Below, one piece after another: positions 13,473 to 24,883 of a stretch of 64,000 bases of DNA (within the stretch, counting starts at the first letter, position 1; every line of letters starts with the position of its first letter). Where the stretch lies: the NCBI GenBank assembly GCA_012845835.1, contig JABAKD010000002.1, positions 25,028,518 to 25,092,517 on the forward strand. The letters are read 5' to 3'. The notes under the pieces are model-generated. The model ran no database searches. It saw only the letters and a program-made list of their open reading frames with translations, and was not told the DNA's origin. Made by a program: the position numbers and the translations under genes. Origin of the DNA: Undaria pinnatifida. Lineage: Eukaryota; Sar; Phaeophyceae; Laminariales; Alariaceae.

Positions 13473-13766
13473 GATACGTACGGCAGTGGTACGAACGAGT
13501 TTGTAGTTTGTACCCGCAGTTATCGCAGTTATTATAAAAAATGAAAATACACTCCAGCTGTGAGATCGAAGATTTCGCCGAAACTCATCTTTGCAAGCTG
13601 TGTGTGATACAGTCGTCCCCACTTTAAAGACACTCTTCTTAAGGAAACTCCCCGCTATAAAGACACATTTTTTTCCCAGAACATGGTGCCCCGCAGATGT
13701 ACAAACTTTGATCTCACAGCCGAAGTGTATTTGAATATTATTTGCGACCTAAACCTCCTCAAAAAT

Positions 13767-14420
13767 CTCCCCCCCCCCCCCCCACACCCTCTTGCTCTCC
13801 CTTACTCAAACGCCCCACCAAATATCGAAATCCGCCACATTAATAAACACTTCACGCACAGGATATCACCTCATTATCTTTCGAGAGCCATCCATGCCGC
13901 TGTGTCCCCCCCCCCCCCCCCCGCCTCGAACGCCCCCTTCTTCCCCATCACCCGCACCATCGCCTAGACCTAGCACCACACGTATAACAAACCCCTCACC
14001 TAAAGCCCTTCCTCCCCCCCCCCCACCCCCCCCCGCCCCCACACCCCCCACCTCCCCCCCAACCCATCCCAACCCCACCCCCTCGAACACTCCACCCTCT
14101 CTTTACTCACTGATTGTCCGACTTACCCCAGGATATACATGATAAACTGATGTATTATTTCCAAAACCGTCACGTTTATCCCCTCAAAATAATGTATAGT
14201 TTCCAGGCACATATTGAGCTGCCCCACACGCCCCCCCCCCCCCCCGCCCCAACCCCCCCCCCCCCCGCCCCCAATAATATACTGGTGCCAAATCCGTCAG
14301 ATTTATCCCCTCGAAAGGATTTATAGCTTACATGCACAAATTGCCCCCTTTCCCCCCCCTCCCCCCCTCCAAACCCGCTCGCTTTTGATCAAAACCAGGC
14401 CCCCGCGTCCTTCAAAACTC
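13767..14420 (+). repeat. C-rich tract with three degenerate tandem units
   Basis: Many C runs of 8-16 bases (13770, 13906, 14020, 14230, 14262). Between them a unit recurs at about 14110-14220, 14283-14345 and 14439-14552: CGACTTAC..GATA.ACATGATAAA, then TTTATCCCCTC.AAA, then TATAGTTTCC..GCACA. The last unit is the end of the R1a repeat. The Pro- and Gly-rich frames here are products of the C runs. Confidence 0.6.
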
Positions 14421-14439
14421 CGCCCCACCCCCCTCACCG

Positions 14440-14738
14440 GTTATTCGACTTACAAGATTCACTTGATAAAAGGATACATTTCCCTGCACAGCTGTCAGAT
14501 TTTGTCCCCCTCAGAAACGGGTTTTATAGTTTCCGCGCACAGACTGACTAAAATCACCCTGTTGACCCTGATAGCTACACTGCAGTTGTAAGGGGAGTCG
14601 CCGACCTATATCCTTAATGAGGACACACAACTCGTAATGCGCGCGATCGGAGTATCACACACAGCTTGCAAAGATGAGTTTCGACGAAATCTTCGATCTC
14701 ACAGCTGGAGTGTATTTCATTTTTTATAATAATAGGGG
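14440..14738 (+). repeat. Dispersed repeat R1a, copy inside the pogo-like element
   Basis: Reverse complement of the 62190-62520 copy over about 300 bases, including GCTTGCAAAGATGAGTTTCG, GAGGACACACAACTC and the CGGTTATTCGACTTAC end. Its orientation is opposite to the R1a copy that the surrounding element split. Confidence 0.7.
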
Positions 14739-15825
14739 GGGGGTACCTTTTCCACTTTGCGCCCCCCCCCCATTTGTTTTTGCTGGGGCAGCATACTGCT
14801 GTATAACATCGACAGCGGTCTGCTGCAGCCCGCACTACCGCGTGTGGGTATGGAGAGATTCTTCCCATCTGCTGGCGGGTCGTCAGCTGCCGGCTTGAAG
14901 CCATGTGGCGAACCCACGTGCCAGTCAAAGTCTCAACTCGTGTTAGGCAGTCAAAGTTTGGGATTTTTGCCTTTCTCGTGGAGTTAAATTTTGGTATTTT
15001 TGTTTTGTGTTTTTGCCTCGTGTTGACCTTTGGGGAAGAACGGTGTCCTCTTTTCGGTGTATTTGCCCGATTTTTTTGTATGTTGTGGTCTGCGCTACCG
15101 ACCGTTTCCTAGTGTCCTTCTAAGGGGTCGACTGGGGTTGTTTGGTCCCTATGTGGCAGGTAACTTGCGTGTATCGTATCAGAGCTAGTTCCAACGAACT
15201 GATGTGTCTCAGGTGTGTTCGCGATATCTCGGGCATGATGTTCGCCGTGAGGATAACGCCTTGACAATAAGAAAAGCCTGCAACAACTCCAGCGCACTGC
15301 CGTACGCATTAAGCAAGAGCCTGCATCAACAACAGCGCACTGCCGTACACATTACAATAGGTTTTTTAAGGTCGTGCTGCACTCCTTCCCGCGTTTCGGT
15401 GGTGGAGGGAAATTCAAAATGTGTAAAGTATTGGAGTGTACTACAGCAGTAGTGTTGCGGCCTTTCAAATCACGTGTTGTAGTTTTTAAGCAACACAGTT
15501 TCGTGGTCGCATTCCTGCTTCAAATGCGCGTATTTTGACATATGTTACACCTCCATTGGCCCCGGGGACAGTGAGTTAGTGGCCCCGGAATCCTAAAGAC
15601 ACTACACTCCCAAAAAAAAAACGCGGTGTGTCTTTAAAGCGGGGTCGACTGTACTCCGATCGCGCGTATTATTACTGGGTGTGTGTCCTCATTCAGAAAA
15701 TACGTCGGCGACTCGCCTTAGGACTACAATAATGTAGCTTGTACCAGGGTCAACAGGGTGCACGGAAACAACTATAAAATCCGTTTCTGAGGGGACAAAA
15801 TCACATTATATACAATTTGTACTAC

Positions 15826-16005
15826 GTACCTGTTTGCGGAGTTTGGCCATATTCTGAAATTTATTGCCGAAAACGAGAAAAAAAAAAAAATGGCTGAAAG
15901 GTGAGAGACAACGAGTTTGCTGTTTGTACCTGGTATTTTTTATACCTGTTTTGTGAGTTTGGTCATATTCTGAAAGTTATTGCCGAAAACGCGAAAAGTG
16001 GCTAA
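15826..16005. repeat. 110-base tandem duplication, diverged
   Basis: Both units carry TACCTGTTT, GAGTTTGG(C/T)CATATTCTGAAA and TTATTGCCGAAAACG(A/C)GAAAA. They lie next to the end of the split R1a repeat. Confidence 0.7.
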
Positions 16006-16029
16006 AAAATGGAGAGTGACATGTGACAA

Positions 16030-16634
16030 CAAAACCAACAATATACTCAGTATATATCCTGAAAACTTGCCACACCCATCACCAGAGGCAAAATGGATGT
16101 AAATCTCACCACCAACCAGAAGGAAACAACAGTCGAATCGAGGGTCATCGCCAGCAAAACACTCGCACTGCTGCCTCAAGGAATGCAATCCTCAGTTACC
16201 GTTGTATCGCATGTGCACGTGTGTATGTACCCCGTAAGAGTTCACGAGTACACTGGCGCTCATATCCCTCACCTCCCATGATTCATCATAACGATGGTGG
16301 TGTTCGAGCAACGTAGACATGACGTAAAGCTGGAGGCACGAAGACAAAATGGACGAAAAAAGTCGGGAATAAATTACTTGTATTGAGCATACCCACCCTA
16401 AGCAAACACGCGATCAAGCACTATGAAAACTATGCGGGGAAAAAAACTGACGCGAGTCCGTCTGCCGCCTGCCGCCTTGACAGCGTTCTACTCTGCTGTC
16501 TCCTTGTCTCCTGAGGTGCTTCTACTCGGCTCGCTGAGCTACTGTGTACCTACCTAACCAAGTTAGACCCCTGTTTTGGAACATATAGGAACGAGAACGA
16601 GGGCGAAGCCCCACACGCTCGTGAAACATCAACG
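16030..16634. promoter_or_regulatory. 5' flank of ISCA2
   Basis: Must hold the ISCA2 promoter and 5' UTR. The 60 bases before the ATG contain AACGAGAACGAGGGCG. No TATA box or clear initiator. Confidence 0.3.
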
Positions 16635-19600
16635 ATGGCAGCCCCACTACGATCGTTGCGCTTGAATCTCCCCTCATCTTGTCAATTTGGAAGCCACTTG
16701 AGACGAAAGAGCACTTCCGCTCGAGGGAGCATGGCGACAACATGCTTCCCTACGCCTGCTAGCCCGAGCAGGGGGGGGGTCCGACAGCCTCGTGGTGCGG
16801 CCACCGGTCTCCCTGGAGGTGGAACGGTGCCTGGATCGGAGTTTTACATGGGGATGGAGACGAGGGAGTCACGATTGCGATTATTTTCTTCAGCGGCAGC
16901 GGCGCCTCTATTCGGTGACACCATCATCGTCACCAAGCGTTGCGCTCAGGTATGATGTACGATGCGCCCCGTGGCTGCAAGCGGCAGGTGGTGCTACAGC
17001 CTTTGCATCATGAAAATAGTTACAAGTCTCCCTTTTATTGGTTGTTTAGTCTGCTGCTGTGGGACATGTCATTTGTGTCGCTCGCACTACTGTCCCCTGG
17101 TTTCGTACCCTCGGACAAGACCGAAGACCGAGTGCAATCGCTGACTGCTGACTGCTACTTCGTATTTCAGATTTGATTGTATGCTGACTTCCTTGTACCA
17201 AAACTACCAGGTATACCAGTAATACCGGACGAAGGCAATACGAGCTACCAGAGCTACCAGAGGTACCCGGGCACTCTAGAAGGCAACCCACAACCCAGCA
17301 ACATAAATTCCTTGTACTGCTGTGGATTCCAGGTCCCCTTCCCCTAACCAAAATCAGATCGCCTCATTACACACAAGTTCAAGGTCACCTAAGGTCCCAG
17401 ACTCCGTTCCGTGCTGCCCAGAGGTACCGACCCACCTCGGTGTGTCCTCCACAACACAACCGCAAAAGAGGGAACCTACTATTTCCTGTTTTTTTTTTTT
17501 TTTCTTGTAATATGGTACATACAACCCCACGCTGACCTTGAGCTTGTGTGTAAAGAGGCGGTACTATGTAGGGGGAGCCGACCTGGCATCCACAGTACGC
17601 TTAATGCTGAATACCCACAGGTAAACGGATGCTTGCCATAGTAAGAGCCGACACGTAAATGGACGTCATTCGATGTCAGGTGCCGACCGGTATGTACTGA
17701 CAATGACTGCTGACGTTCAAGCTTCGTGGAACTGCCTTCAACTTCCAACCCTTGTCGGAGCTCTGCGTGTGTAGTATGTACAAGGGCTCCGCTACGCGGG
17801 CGGCTGACGCCGCCCGCTTCGCTCGCGCAAGGAAGAATGCAACTAAAACATATGTATAGGGGACATAAAGAAGAGTCCCATGGTTTGGTGCGACAAGCGA
17901 ATTGATAATACCAAGAGCAGCTGCTTGTGCAGAGCTAGTTGCCCTGTGCTGTGCACTTTGCTGTGTGCTTGTTGGCGATGTCACGTTCTGATCGGCAGTA
18001 TGGGTGTAATTTGCGGGGGGGGGAGGATCATGGGAACCGAGAGATGACAATCAACTAATGAAAGCAAAAATATGAGTATACAACACGTACGTACATAACG
18101 GTACCTGGTACCTGGTTCTTCGCATTATACCTGGTACTGCTGTATGTTGGAACGAAAGCACAGCGCAGCACGACACAGGGCAAGGCACGGCGCTACGCTG
18201 CGCTGCTGAGCTATGTATAGCTGGGCTGAGCTGAGCTGGGGGTGCATGTACAGTAGGAGGCGGCTAAATAGGTGTCTACTCGTAAAACCAAAAGCCGACA
18301 ATCAGGAGTCAACTTCAACAGCTCACGACTTTCAATCGTAGATTGTGCCTATTATTGTAAAATTCAAGAAATGGCGCTTAAGAAGGACGAAACTGAGGAG
18401 AAAAACGAGGAAAAGTAAGGAAAAAACGAACTAAGGATCGAGATAAGCAAGATTTTTTTTTTTCCGAAACTCAAATCAGAATCGAAAAAAGTCCAACACG
18501 AGCGAAAAACGTCGAAAAAAACGGATAAAGCGATGAAAAGTGACGAAAATCTGCGGGGGGGGGGACGTCGAAAAAATTCGAAAAACAAATCCAAAAACGA
18601 TGTTCCAACACTCGACTCAGAATAAAACAAGAGCCGAAGCTGCGCGCGAAAAAGAAGACGCAAAATCGCTCTCACTTCAGCTGGGCAACCTCCCTCCTTG
18701 CGCGAACAGAAGTAGACCTTCTGCTTACCACCGTTGTTTTTGCTCGCTACGAACGAGCGCTGATGGCGCGCGAAGAACACGCCCACGGCCTCCCGCAAGG
18801 ACTTAGTCGTAGGGAAGCACTGCTTCTTGAAGAGAGTGGTCGAGTCGCTCATGGTTTTTGTACTGGTGGTGCTGTTCTGCTGTGAGGTGGCTTTTTGGTC
18901 GAAGGAGAGAGGGAGGTCGGAAGGAAGGACGAAATCATGGACATCAGGCATATGATGGTTCTTTTGCGTCTTCGTCGGTAATAGAGGGACGAAATCCGGT
19001 GGAACTCAGATGGTGCGTGGTGGGCCGTTCGGTCGATGTGGTCGAACAACCCGGCCATCATCGGGTAGGAGGTGATAATCGGGTCCTTTTTGCGTGTTGA
19101 ATAGCCAAAAACGGGTCTACCCGGCGGAAATGTGGCCATGGTCGGGTGGAGGCCGGCGTGGGCTAATCAGATGGCGTCCTGGGGCCGTGGCCAACACTGA
19201 CATATAAATGTACCCGACTTTGGCCACAAAGGCAACGGGTATACCCGATTTTGGCCATTGCTGTTTGAAGAAATCTGGGATACACATGTATGTATGTCTA
19301 TGTACGTACGTAAGCAGTCCTTCTGTACGGCAACCCGGGGTCCTGGTTAACGCCACAGCAATACGAATGGGCCCCACCGTCTCAGCGATTGCGGGCCTGT
19401 GTCGAAGGGCGCTCATTCGCGCGAAGCAAACGCTTTCCGTGTCTTTTGTGAACGATTGCTGAAACCTTTGAAAATCAGCTCATTGCTACTGAGTCTACAG
19501 ACAGCAGTTTATAACTGTTTACGAGCATTACTCCGGCAGTAGGCGTAGTACGATTGTTCGTAGGCTTAATAGCAACTCCTCCCCCGCTCTTTTGTATGTA

Positions 19601-22600
19601 CTCAGCAGTACAAGCACCACAAGTCGTAATTTTGCTGTGGACGGTTGTTGAAACCTCTGAAGATCGGTTTTTGCTGTCTATGGCACGTGCTACGATAGAG
19701 GTTTCACTTTTGGTCTGAAATGTTTTTCTGTATGACGGGGCTCCTTAACCCAAAATCGTCGGAAATCGTCCATTTTTTTTGCATGATTCTCCTCGTATAC
19801 CTGGGCCACGGGATGTTTCATCCGGTCCAGTTTTTCATTTTTCTCCAAGTCAGTTTTTGGGAGGGACATGTCTTGAGCTCCTAAGTCGAGGAACCTCAGG
19901 AAAAACCTGGTGCGCCTCTATCGTAGCACGCGTCCTACGGCAGTTTAGCCCATTACAAGCAGTACCAACAGTAGGCGTAGTACGAGCAGTAGGAATGAGA
20001 GTAAACCTTCTCCCACTTTATTTTTCATACCCGGCAATACAGGCAATACCCGTCGTAATTTTGTTGCTCCAGAGCTTTGCACAATCCGCAGCCTTGAGCG
20101 GTGACCCTTTGCACGAGTGCAGCCTGTTTACCCCTACCCCCAAGTCATGTTAGATCACCTGCTGGCGCACCCCCTCTCGTCGATCCCCAAGCGCCGCCTC
20201 TCTCCTTTGACAGGCCTTTCGTTGCCCCGCCCCTTATTCTTACTCGCAAATGCGTTTCCCCTTTATGTATGTACCTCCTTTACGTTCACGCGAAGATGCC
20301 ACCCCGCTTCTCGTACCGCACGTTTTCGTGTGATACGCGTTATTTTGCGTCTTACACGATGCCTCTCTTTTTGTCGCCCACGCCCTGCTTCGCTTCTGCC
20401 TGCTGCTGTCACTCTGCATACAACGGTATCTAGAGGGTGAACCAGCTGCGAGATTCGAAATCGAAGCCTCAGTTGAGGCTTCGGTTGTCTGTAGAGGGGG
20501 GGGGGTGTTCCGGCTTTCAGTACAGATTTTCCTTGGAAGACGCGCTGGGTGGGGGGAACGACGCCGAAAGGAGACGGGAAGAGAGCGAGGAAGACCCCGA
20601 AGACAGCGACGACGAGGATGACGAGGACGTTGACCAGTGAGTTTGGTCTCCGCCTTGAGTGCAAAGGTGGCAGTCGGTGCCGAAGTCAACACTGCGGCTA
20701 TTAACCCTTTTTCCACACTCACAAAAAAAAACACGATTTCGAAGTAAATTGTCTAAAACACAGAGTTGCCAAATTGAAAGGGGTTAACCGTTTTGTGTCC
20801 CAGGTATAGACACCAATTTTTTGTCAGGTACGGTCTTACAGACCGTCTCGTCGGAGCACGCAGCGGTACAAACTACTCGTAACATGATGTTGCATCTACG
20901 TCGGAGATCTCCGTGCAGTATAGTTGAGGTGTATCCCCCCACCTCTGCAGCACGGACTGCTTTCGTGTGAACGATGTTGCTGTAATTGTCATTGTTTTAT
21001 TAACGCTGTTTCCCATTGTAGTACCAAAGGGGCTAAGGGAGCGCCGCGATTTGGGCTTCGACCTGGCGACCCCGACAATCGTACGGGTACAGTGTTATGA
21101 GCGACTGGCGGAAGCGCGGGCAACCCTCGTACGTCCGTATTGTAGGAAAAATTATATTGGCGCGACAACCCAAGTGTTGATGAGACTACTGTATGCTGCA
21201 GCAGGTCGCTGCTTGACTCTCGGTGTGGTTGCTGCGGTGTTAGTCCCTACCCCCGACCGCTCGCTGTTATCGGGGAGGTATTGCGCGAGAAATTTCCAGC
21301 GGAGCCGTGGTAACCGGCATTCGCATTCAATGCCATATCTCGCCCTACCCACGGCGGTTTCCCTTGAACTCTGATGTCGGCCGTCCAGCAGCAGCGGCGC
21401 GCGGTAATTAGCACTGAATGCCAGTTTGTTCGTTTTTTTCCCCGAATGCTTGAATTTCAAGATCTCCAGTTCCCTTCCCTCGTTGTGAGACTGTTTTTAA
21501 TATATTTTGCCGTCAAGTAAGAGTAAAGTGCTTTCGCACCGTTCGCGTGTTGTGCTTGATGCGTACTATAATGTTAACATTTACGCGGCTTGCCGGTAGC
21601 TTCTTCGAGCTCTTCTCCACTCAGCCCCGCCCCGCTTGCTACCCTTTGCCGCCTCCTTTGCCGACGCTACTACGCAACGCCATCTCAGCGAATTTGAACG
21701 CGACGGCGCTGTCTTGGTTGTGGACGAGACATCGCTGGGTTTCGTGAAAGGCGCAACGGTGAGCTGGGCCATCCTCGTGGGGGAAGGGGAGGGGGGTGTA
21801 CTCATTTCATCCATAGTCGTAGTCGTCAGACCATTGACCCTCTCATGCCTACAATGCCGGGACAGATAACGTCGGGTATCCACCGACCAAGCAGACATCG
21901 CGTGCACCAAGCGCCGTGAGGCGTTCGGCGAGTCGCATGAATGATGGCCTGCGCCTTACTACGAACCACCTGTGAGGCGGACGTCAGCACCTTGTGCGTA
22001 CTTTCTTGCATATAGGATGACAACTTCGAATGCATTTGTTTGTTTTTTGGTGTGGCCACTTCCAGCGACAGCGATGAGGGTACTCTGTATCTGCTTCGCG
22101 GGTGACTTACCATGTGCACACTGCGCCATATCACCCCCCTTGTGCGCAGCTAAGGTTCTTCCCTCCGCACATGATCTAGTCACTTGACCAGCATCTCGGT
22201 TGCCGCCAAAACGTCGAAACGAGAAAAGAAAAAACGGTACCCTGGTAGTCTAGCTCACGTAGTGAGAGGCGTGTCTTACAGCTTCGTGGTCAACCGACGC
22301 CAACCCCAGCAGGGGGGAAGGGGGGGGGGGGGTAATCAGTGCACCCCCCCAGGGGGGGAGGGCGTAGTTTGCGCTGTTGGATTGCCGGAACTCAATCGCG
22401 TACAAGCGTTACTTTTTGCGTTTGACGTCGAACGATACTTGTATTTTGTGAACAGCTGCCGGATCAAAATCTCTCCTCAGCAGTTGATGATGCTGACACT
22501 GTCGCGGATGAGCTTGTTATTTATTCCGTTGTCACTTTTGATTCGGGGGAATGCTTTGTCTCTGCCGCGCTGTGGTATCAGAAGATATAACGTGGAAGTT

Positions 22601-23365
22601 GCGCTCGAGCAGGCAATGCTTCATGTGGCTCCAAGGCTGCCATGTAACTCTGCCGACGTATATATGCTCGTGCTAAAGCGGCATTTGTTTAGAAGGCACA
22701 AAGATTAGCGGTCCGTTTCGGTGCTGGTCTAATGACACCGATCACACCGTCCAGCTACAAGTTTGGACTATCACTAGTCGGCGACATCCATACCTGCCTT
22801 CTTGGTTTCACGCGAGAAGGGCGGTCACGGCTACAAATACCGGTAACTCGAACACGTGATTTAGCTGTAAGTTATATCTGGTACCTGTTGACTGTACTCT
22901 ATGAGTACGTTATATACTGCTGGAGAGCATCGCCAATGCTGTGTACCAATGCTGCGTACCTCGCAGACACACGCGCTTGCCCGGCGGGCCTTGGGGCAGT
23001 AACCTCCCCCCCCCCCCCCCCCTCCCGCGATCAAGCCGGCAGCACGTTGTCTTCGAGCTCCCCCCCCCCGTCCGTGTCCGGCTCTTACTGTCGCGCAATG
23101 TGCCCCGTAGCCCTTGCCTTTGCAAAAACGGCCCCACATCAGTTCGCAGTAGTTTGTTCCCGAGATGTTGGTGCAGTTCTAAAGGGGCTAACCTATCGTC
23201 CTCGCTCTCTTGCCTTTTTTTCGCTTGTCGCGGCAGGTGGACTTTGAGGAGGACATGATGCGTAGCGCGTTCGCTGTGGTGAACAACCCGGTGTCGGAGA
23301 GCGCCTGCGGGTGCGGCAGCTCGTTTGCCCTCAAGAACTTTGAGAAGAACCCCGCGCTTGACTGA
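16635..23365 (+). CDS. ISCA2: ISCA2-type mitochondrial iron-sulfur cluster assembly protein (4 exons)
   Basis: A-type Fe-S carrier that, with ISCA1 and IBA57 in other eukaryotes, matures [4Fe-4S] proteins in mitochondria. Exons: 16635-16949, 20434-20636, 21689-21758, 23237-23365; phases agree (0, 2, 0) with GT-AG ends, giving 238 residues. Residues 1-90 are rich in Arg and Ser and poor in acids, like a mitochondrial presequence. The core starts near residue 95 (DTIIVTKRCAQ), then SVEGGGCSGFQYRF (Cys130), DGAVLVVDETSLGFVKGAT, VDFEEDMMRSAFAVVNNP and ACGCGSSF (Cys220, Cys222), so all three cluster ligands are present. The VDF..(D/E)..RS.F.V.NNP stretch is closer to ISCA2 than to ISCA1. Odd: an acidic insert at about residues 141-172 widens the first Cys spacing to 90 from the usual 65 or so. 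Introns of 3484, 1052 and 1478 bases hold repeats. The gene converges on the PP2C gene downstream. Confidence 0.93.
17772..18003 (+). repeat. Dispersed repeat I, copy 1, in ISCA2 intron 1
   Basis: CAAGGAAGAATGCAAC, GAAGAGTCCCATGGTTTG, TTGATAATACCAAG, TTGCCCTGTGCTGTGC and GGCGATGTCACGTTCTGATC, in the same order at 47925-48118. It begins with a strong GC foldback (CCGCTACGCGGGCGG..CCGCC). Confidence 0.6.
18690..18951 (-). pseudogene. Possible MULE-type transposase N-terminal fragment (FAR1/WRKY-like zinc domain)
   Basis: The minus-strand frame contains FPTTKSLREAVGVFFARHQR, then FVASKNNGGKQKVYFC and SRKEGGCPAEVRA. The order F-x-(S/T)-x-x-x-L-x-x-A-V, basic stretch, Y-x-C, C-P is typical of the small zinc-binding domain before Mutator-like transposases and in FAR1-type proteins. 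The frame then runs into A/T-rich sequence with no catalytic domain. It lies in ISCA2 intron 1, antisense to that gene. No family search was possible. Confidence 0.35.
19683..19933 (+). mobile_element. MITE family A, copy 2, in ISCA2 intron 1
   Basis: Terminal inverted repeats are clear: left GTGCTACGATAGAGG, right CCTCTATCGTAGCAC. The interior matches 11844-12107 along most of its length. About 250 bases, no coding frame. Confidence 0.7.
21815..21930 (-). mobile_element. 5'-truncated LINE tail, copy 3, in ISCA2 intron 3
   Basis: GACCATTGACCCTCTCATGC, CGTCGGGTATCCACCGACCA and CATCGCGTGCACCAAGC parallel the two copies at 59375-59650. More diverged. Confidence 0.35.
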
Positions 23366-24464
23366 TGCTAGCGATACGGCAACGCGCGAGGGCCATCTTA
23401 AAGCCGGATCGAGACCCAAATACAGTATCGTGACAGCTTACTGGACCGTTTGGCCGCTCAACTGGGGGGGGGGGGGGGGGGGGGGGTCGCTCTTGAACAG
23501 TGCTGCACATGAGCGGATGGGTGGTCGTCGGGGGCATTAGGTCCATGAGACGCGCGTTTGTGCATCGGTAGTATGTTACCGTTGGGAACGCGGGTACACA
23601 AGCGTCGCTACGCGCATGTGGGGGTTCTCGTCAGTGTGTCTCTTGGTGTTTTTCCCACACGGCGGAAGGCGATTGAACGGCCGAGGCCGTCCTTCCTGCT
23701 GTTGTGGCGTTGCAACGCAGTGAACGCGGGCTGTGGGCCGTTTCTGCTAATGTTTCCTCATGCGCTTGAAGTAGCGAGCGTTGCATGTGTGCAGCACCGG
23801 GAATAGGTATTGCGCCGCACTGCTCGGCTATCGCAGTCCATTGGGTAATGGCCGACTGCTACCCGTTTCAGGGCTTCCTAGATTATGGTTGCCGGTGGCC
23901 CGCTGGTTTCCCTTCGTGGCGTTGATCCGCGGGAAAGGATGCTTGTTATATTCCTATTGGGCCAACTTTTTAATTTTCCGCGGTGGTTGGTGTGGTTGAT
24001 TTCAGCATTGACGCAAGGAGACCTTAGAGTTACGCGCCAAGCAGCTGCTGCGATGGCGCATCCCTCTGCGCCAGTAGATTCAATCAAACAGAGCAATAGA
24101 GGGAAGATACAGCGTGTTGGTTGAACGTACCCTCGTGGTTGTGGAGGGCTTTGCTTGTACTTAGATCTCTATGGCATTCTCTCTTACTGGTTTGTACACC
24201 GCGATCAGTCGAGCGATCGGACCCTCGAACGTCGGAGTCATCGATGACGTTCACCGCAGCTACCAGCATGTAACACAAGCAATCGGTTTTGCTTCATGCG
24301 GGGGTATAAGGCAACGGCCACCCGCTCTTCTTGCAGGATGTGTTGGGCCATCGCTCCAGCTATAATAGTCTGTTCTTCTGCCCGTTGCATTCTACGGCAT
24401 GGTGAACCCAACAGTCGGGATATTGTTTTGTAGCATGCACGGTCCTGTTGCCTCACACATCACA
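23366..24464. other. 3' flank of ISCA2; G23 homopolymer at 23464-23486
   Basis: The G run starts 98 bases after the ISCA2 stop codon, probably in or just past the 3' UTR. No further gene before MITE A copy 3. Confidence 0.45.
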
Positions 24465-24470
24465 CACAGG

Positions 24471-24746
24471 ACGCATGCTACGGTGGAGGCGCACCATGTG
24501 TGTGTTCTGAGGCTCTTGACCTATCGAGGAGCTCTATACTATTAGTACATCACCCAAAAATCGGTTCGAGAAAAAGTAAGAATACTTCTCCCGATCGATG
24601 CACTATACCGTGGCCTACTGAAGGTATACGACGAAAAATATTGCCAAAGAAAGCATGAAATTCCGACCATTTTGGTTGAAGTAGCCCCGTCATCCAGAAA
24701 ATGTTTCATCCAAGAAATGCTACAGTACCTCTATCGACGCACGCGT
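24471..24746 (-). mobile_element. MITE family A, copy 3, with 6-base target duplication
   Basis: Left end ACGCATGCTACGGTGGAGG; right end, as reverse complement, ACGCGTGCGTCGATAGAGG. CACAGG lies directly outside both ends (24465-24470 and 24747-24752). The interior is the reverse complement of copies 1 and 2 (AGCCCCGTCAT, GGCGCACCAT). Confidence 0.7.
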
Positions 24747-24883
24747 CACAGGTAAAACCCGTAGACCACACGATTGGACAGGGGTTCTTGTACATAGAAC
24801 TGGTGGAGGCTGCTGACATCGATCGCCTTGCGAGAAGTCAGGGAAAGAAGACCGCCGATAATATGTCGGGTGCTCGATTGCAG

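Larger units (their letters stand above)
13610..15651. mobile_element. Non-autonomous pogo/Tc1-mariner-like DNA element inserted at TA
   Basis: The ends are inverted repeats: left CAGTCGTCCCCACTTTAAAG, right (reverse complement) CAGTCGACCCCGCTTTAAAG, extending to GACAC (22 of 24 match). TA lies directly outside each end (13608-13609 and 15652-15653). The outside sequence closes up to a known repeat (R1a): ..gtgtgtgaTA then ctccgatcgcgcg.., as in the uninterrupted copy at 62260-62285. So the element entered R1a and duplicated TA, the signature of this superfamily. It carries no transposase frame. Inside are C-rich tandem units and another R1a copy in the opposite direction, so it is itself composite. 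Confidence 0.75.
13531..15835 (-). repeat. Dispersed repeat R1a, copy split by the pogo-like element
   Basis: The two pieces are 13531-13609 and 15654 to about 15835. They match, in order, the continuous copy at 62190-62520: the ACTCCAGCTGTGAGAT, ACTCATCTTTGCAAGCTGTG and ATTACTGGGTGTGTGTCCTC blocks, then CAGGGTCAACAGGGT and TATAAAATCCGTTTCTGAGG. No coding frame. Class unknown. Confidence 0.7.

Noticed and set aside
13792-14142. Pro-rich frame, and Gly-rich frame on the other strand
   Set aside because: Made by C homopolymers inside a transposon-derived repeat.
22184-22708. 174-residue plus-strand frame in ISCA2 intron 3
   Set aside because: Contains two G runs read as Gly, no motif, and sits between two exons that splice cleanly in phase.
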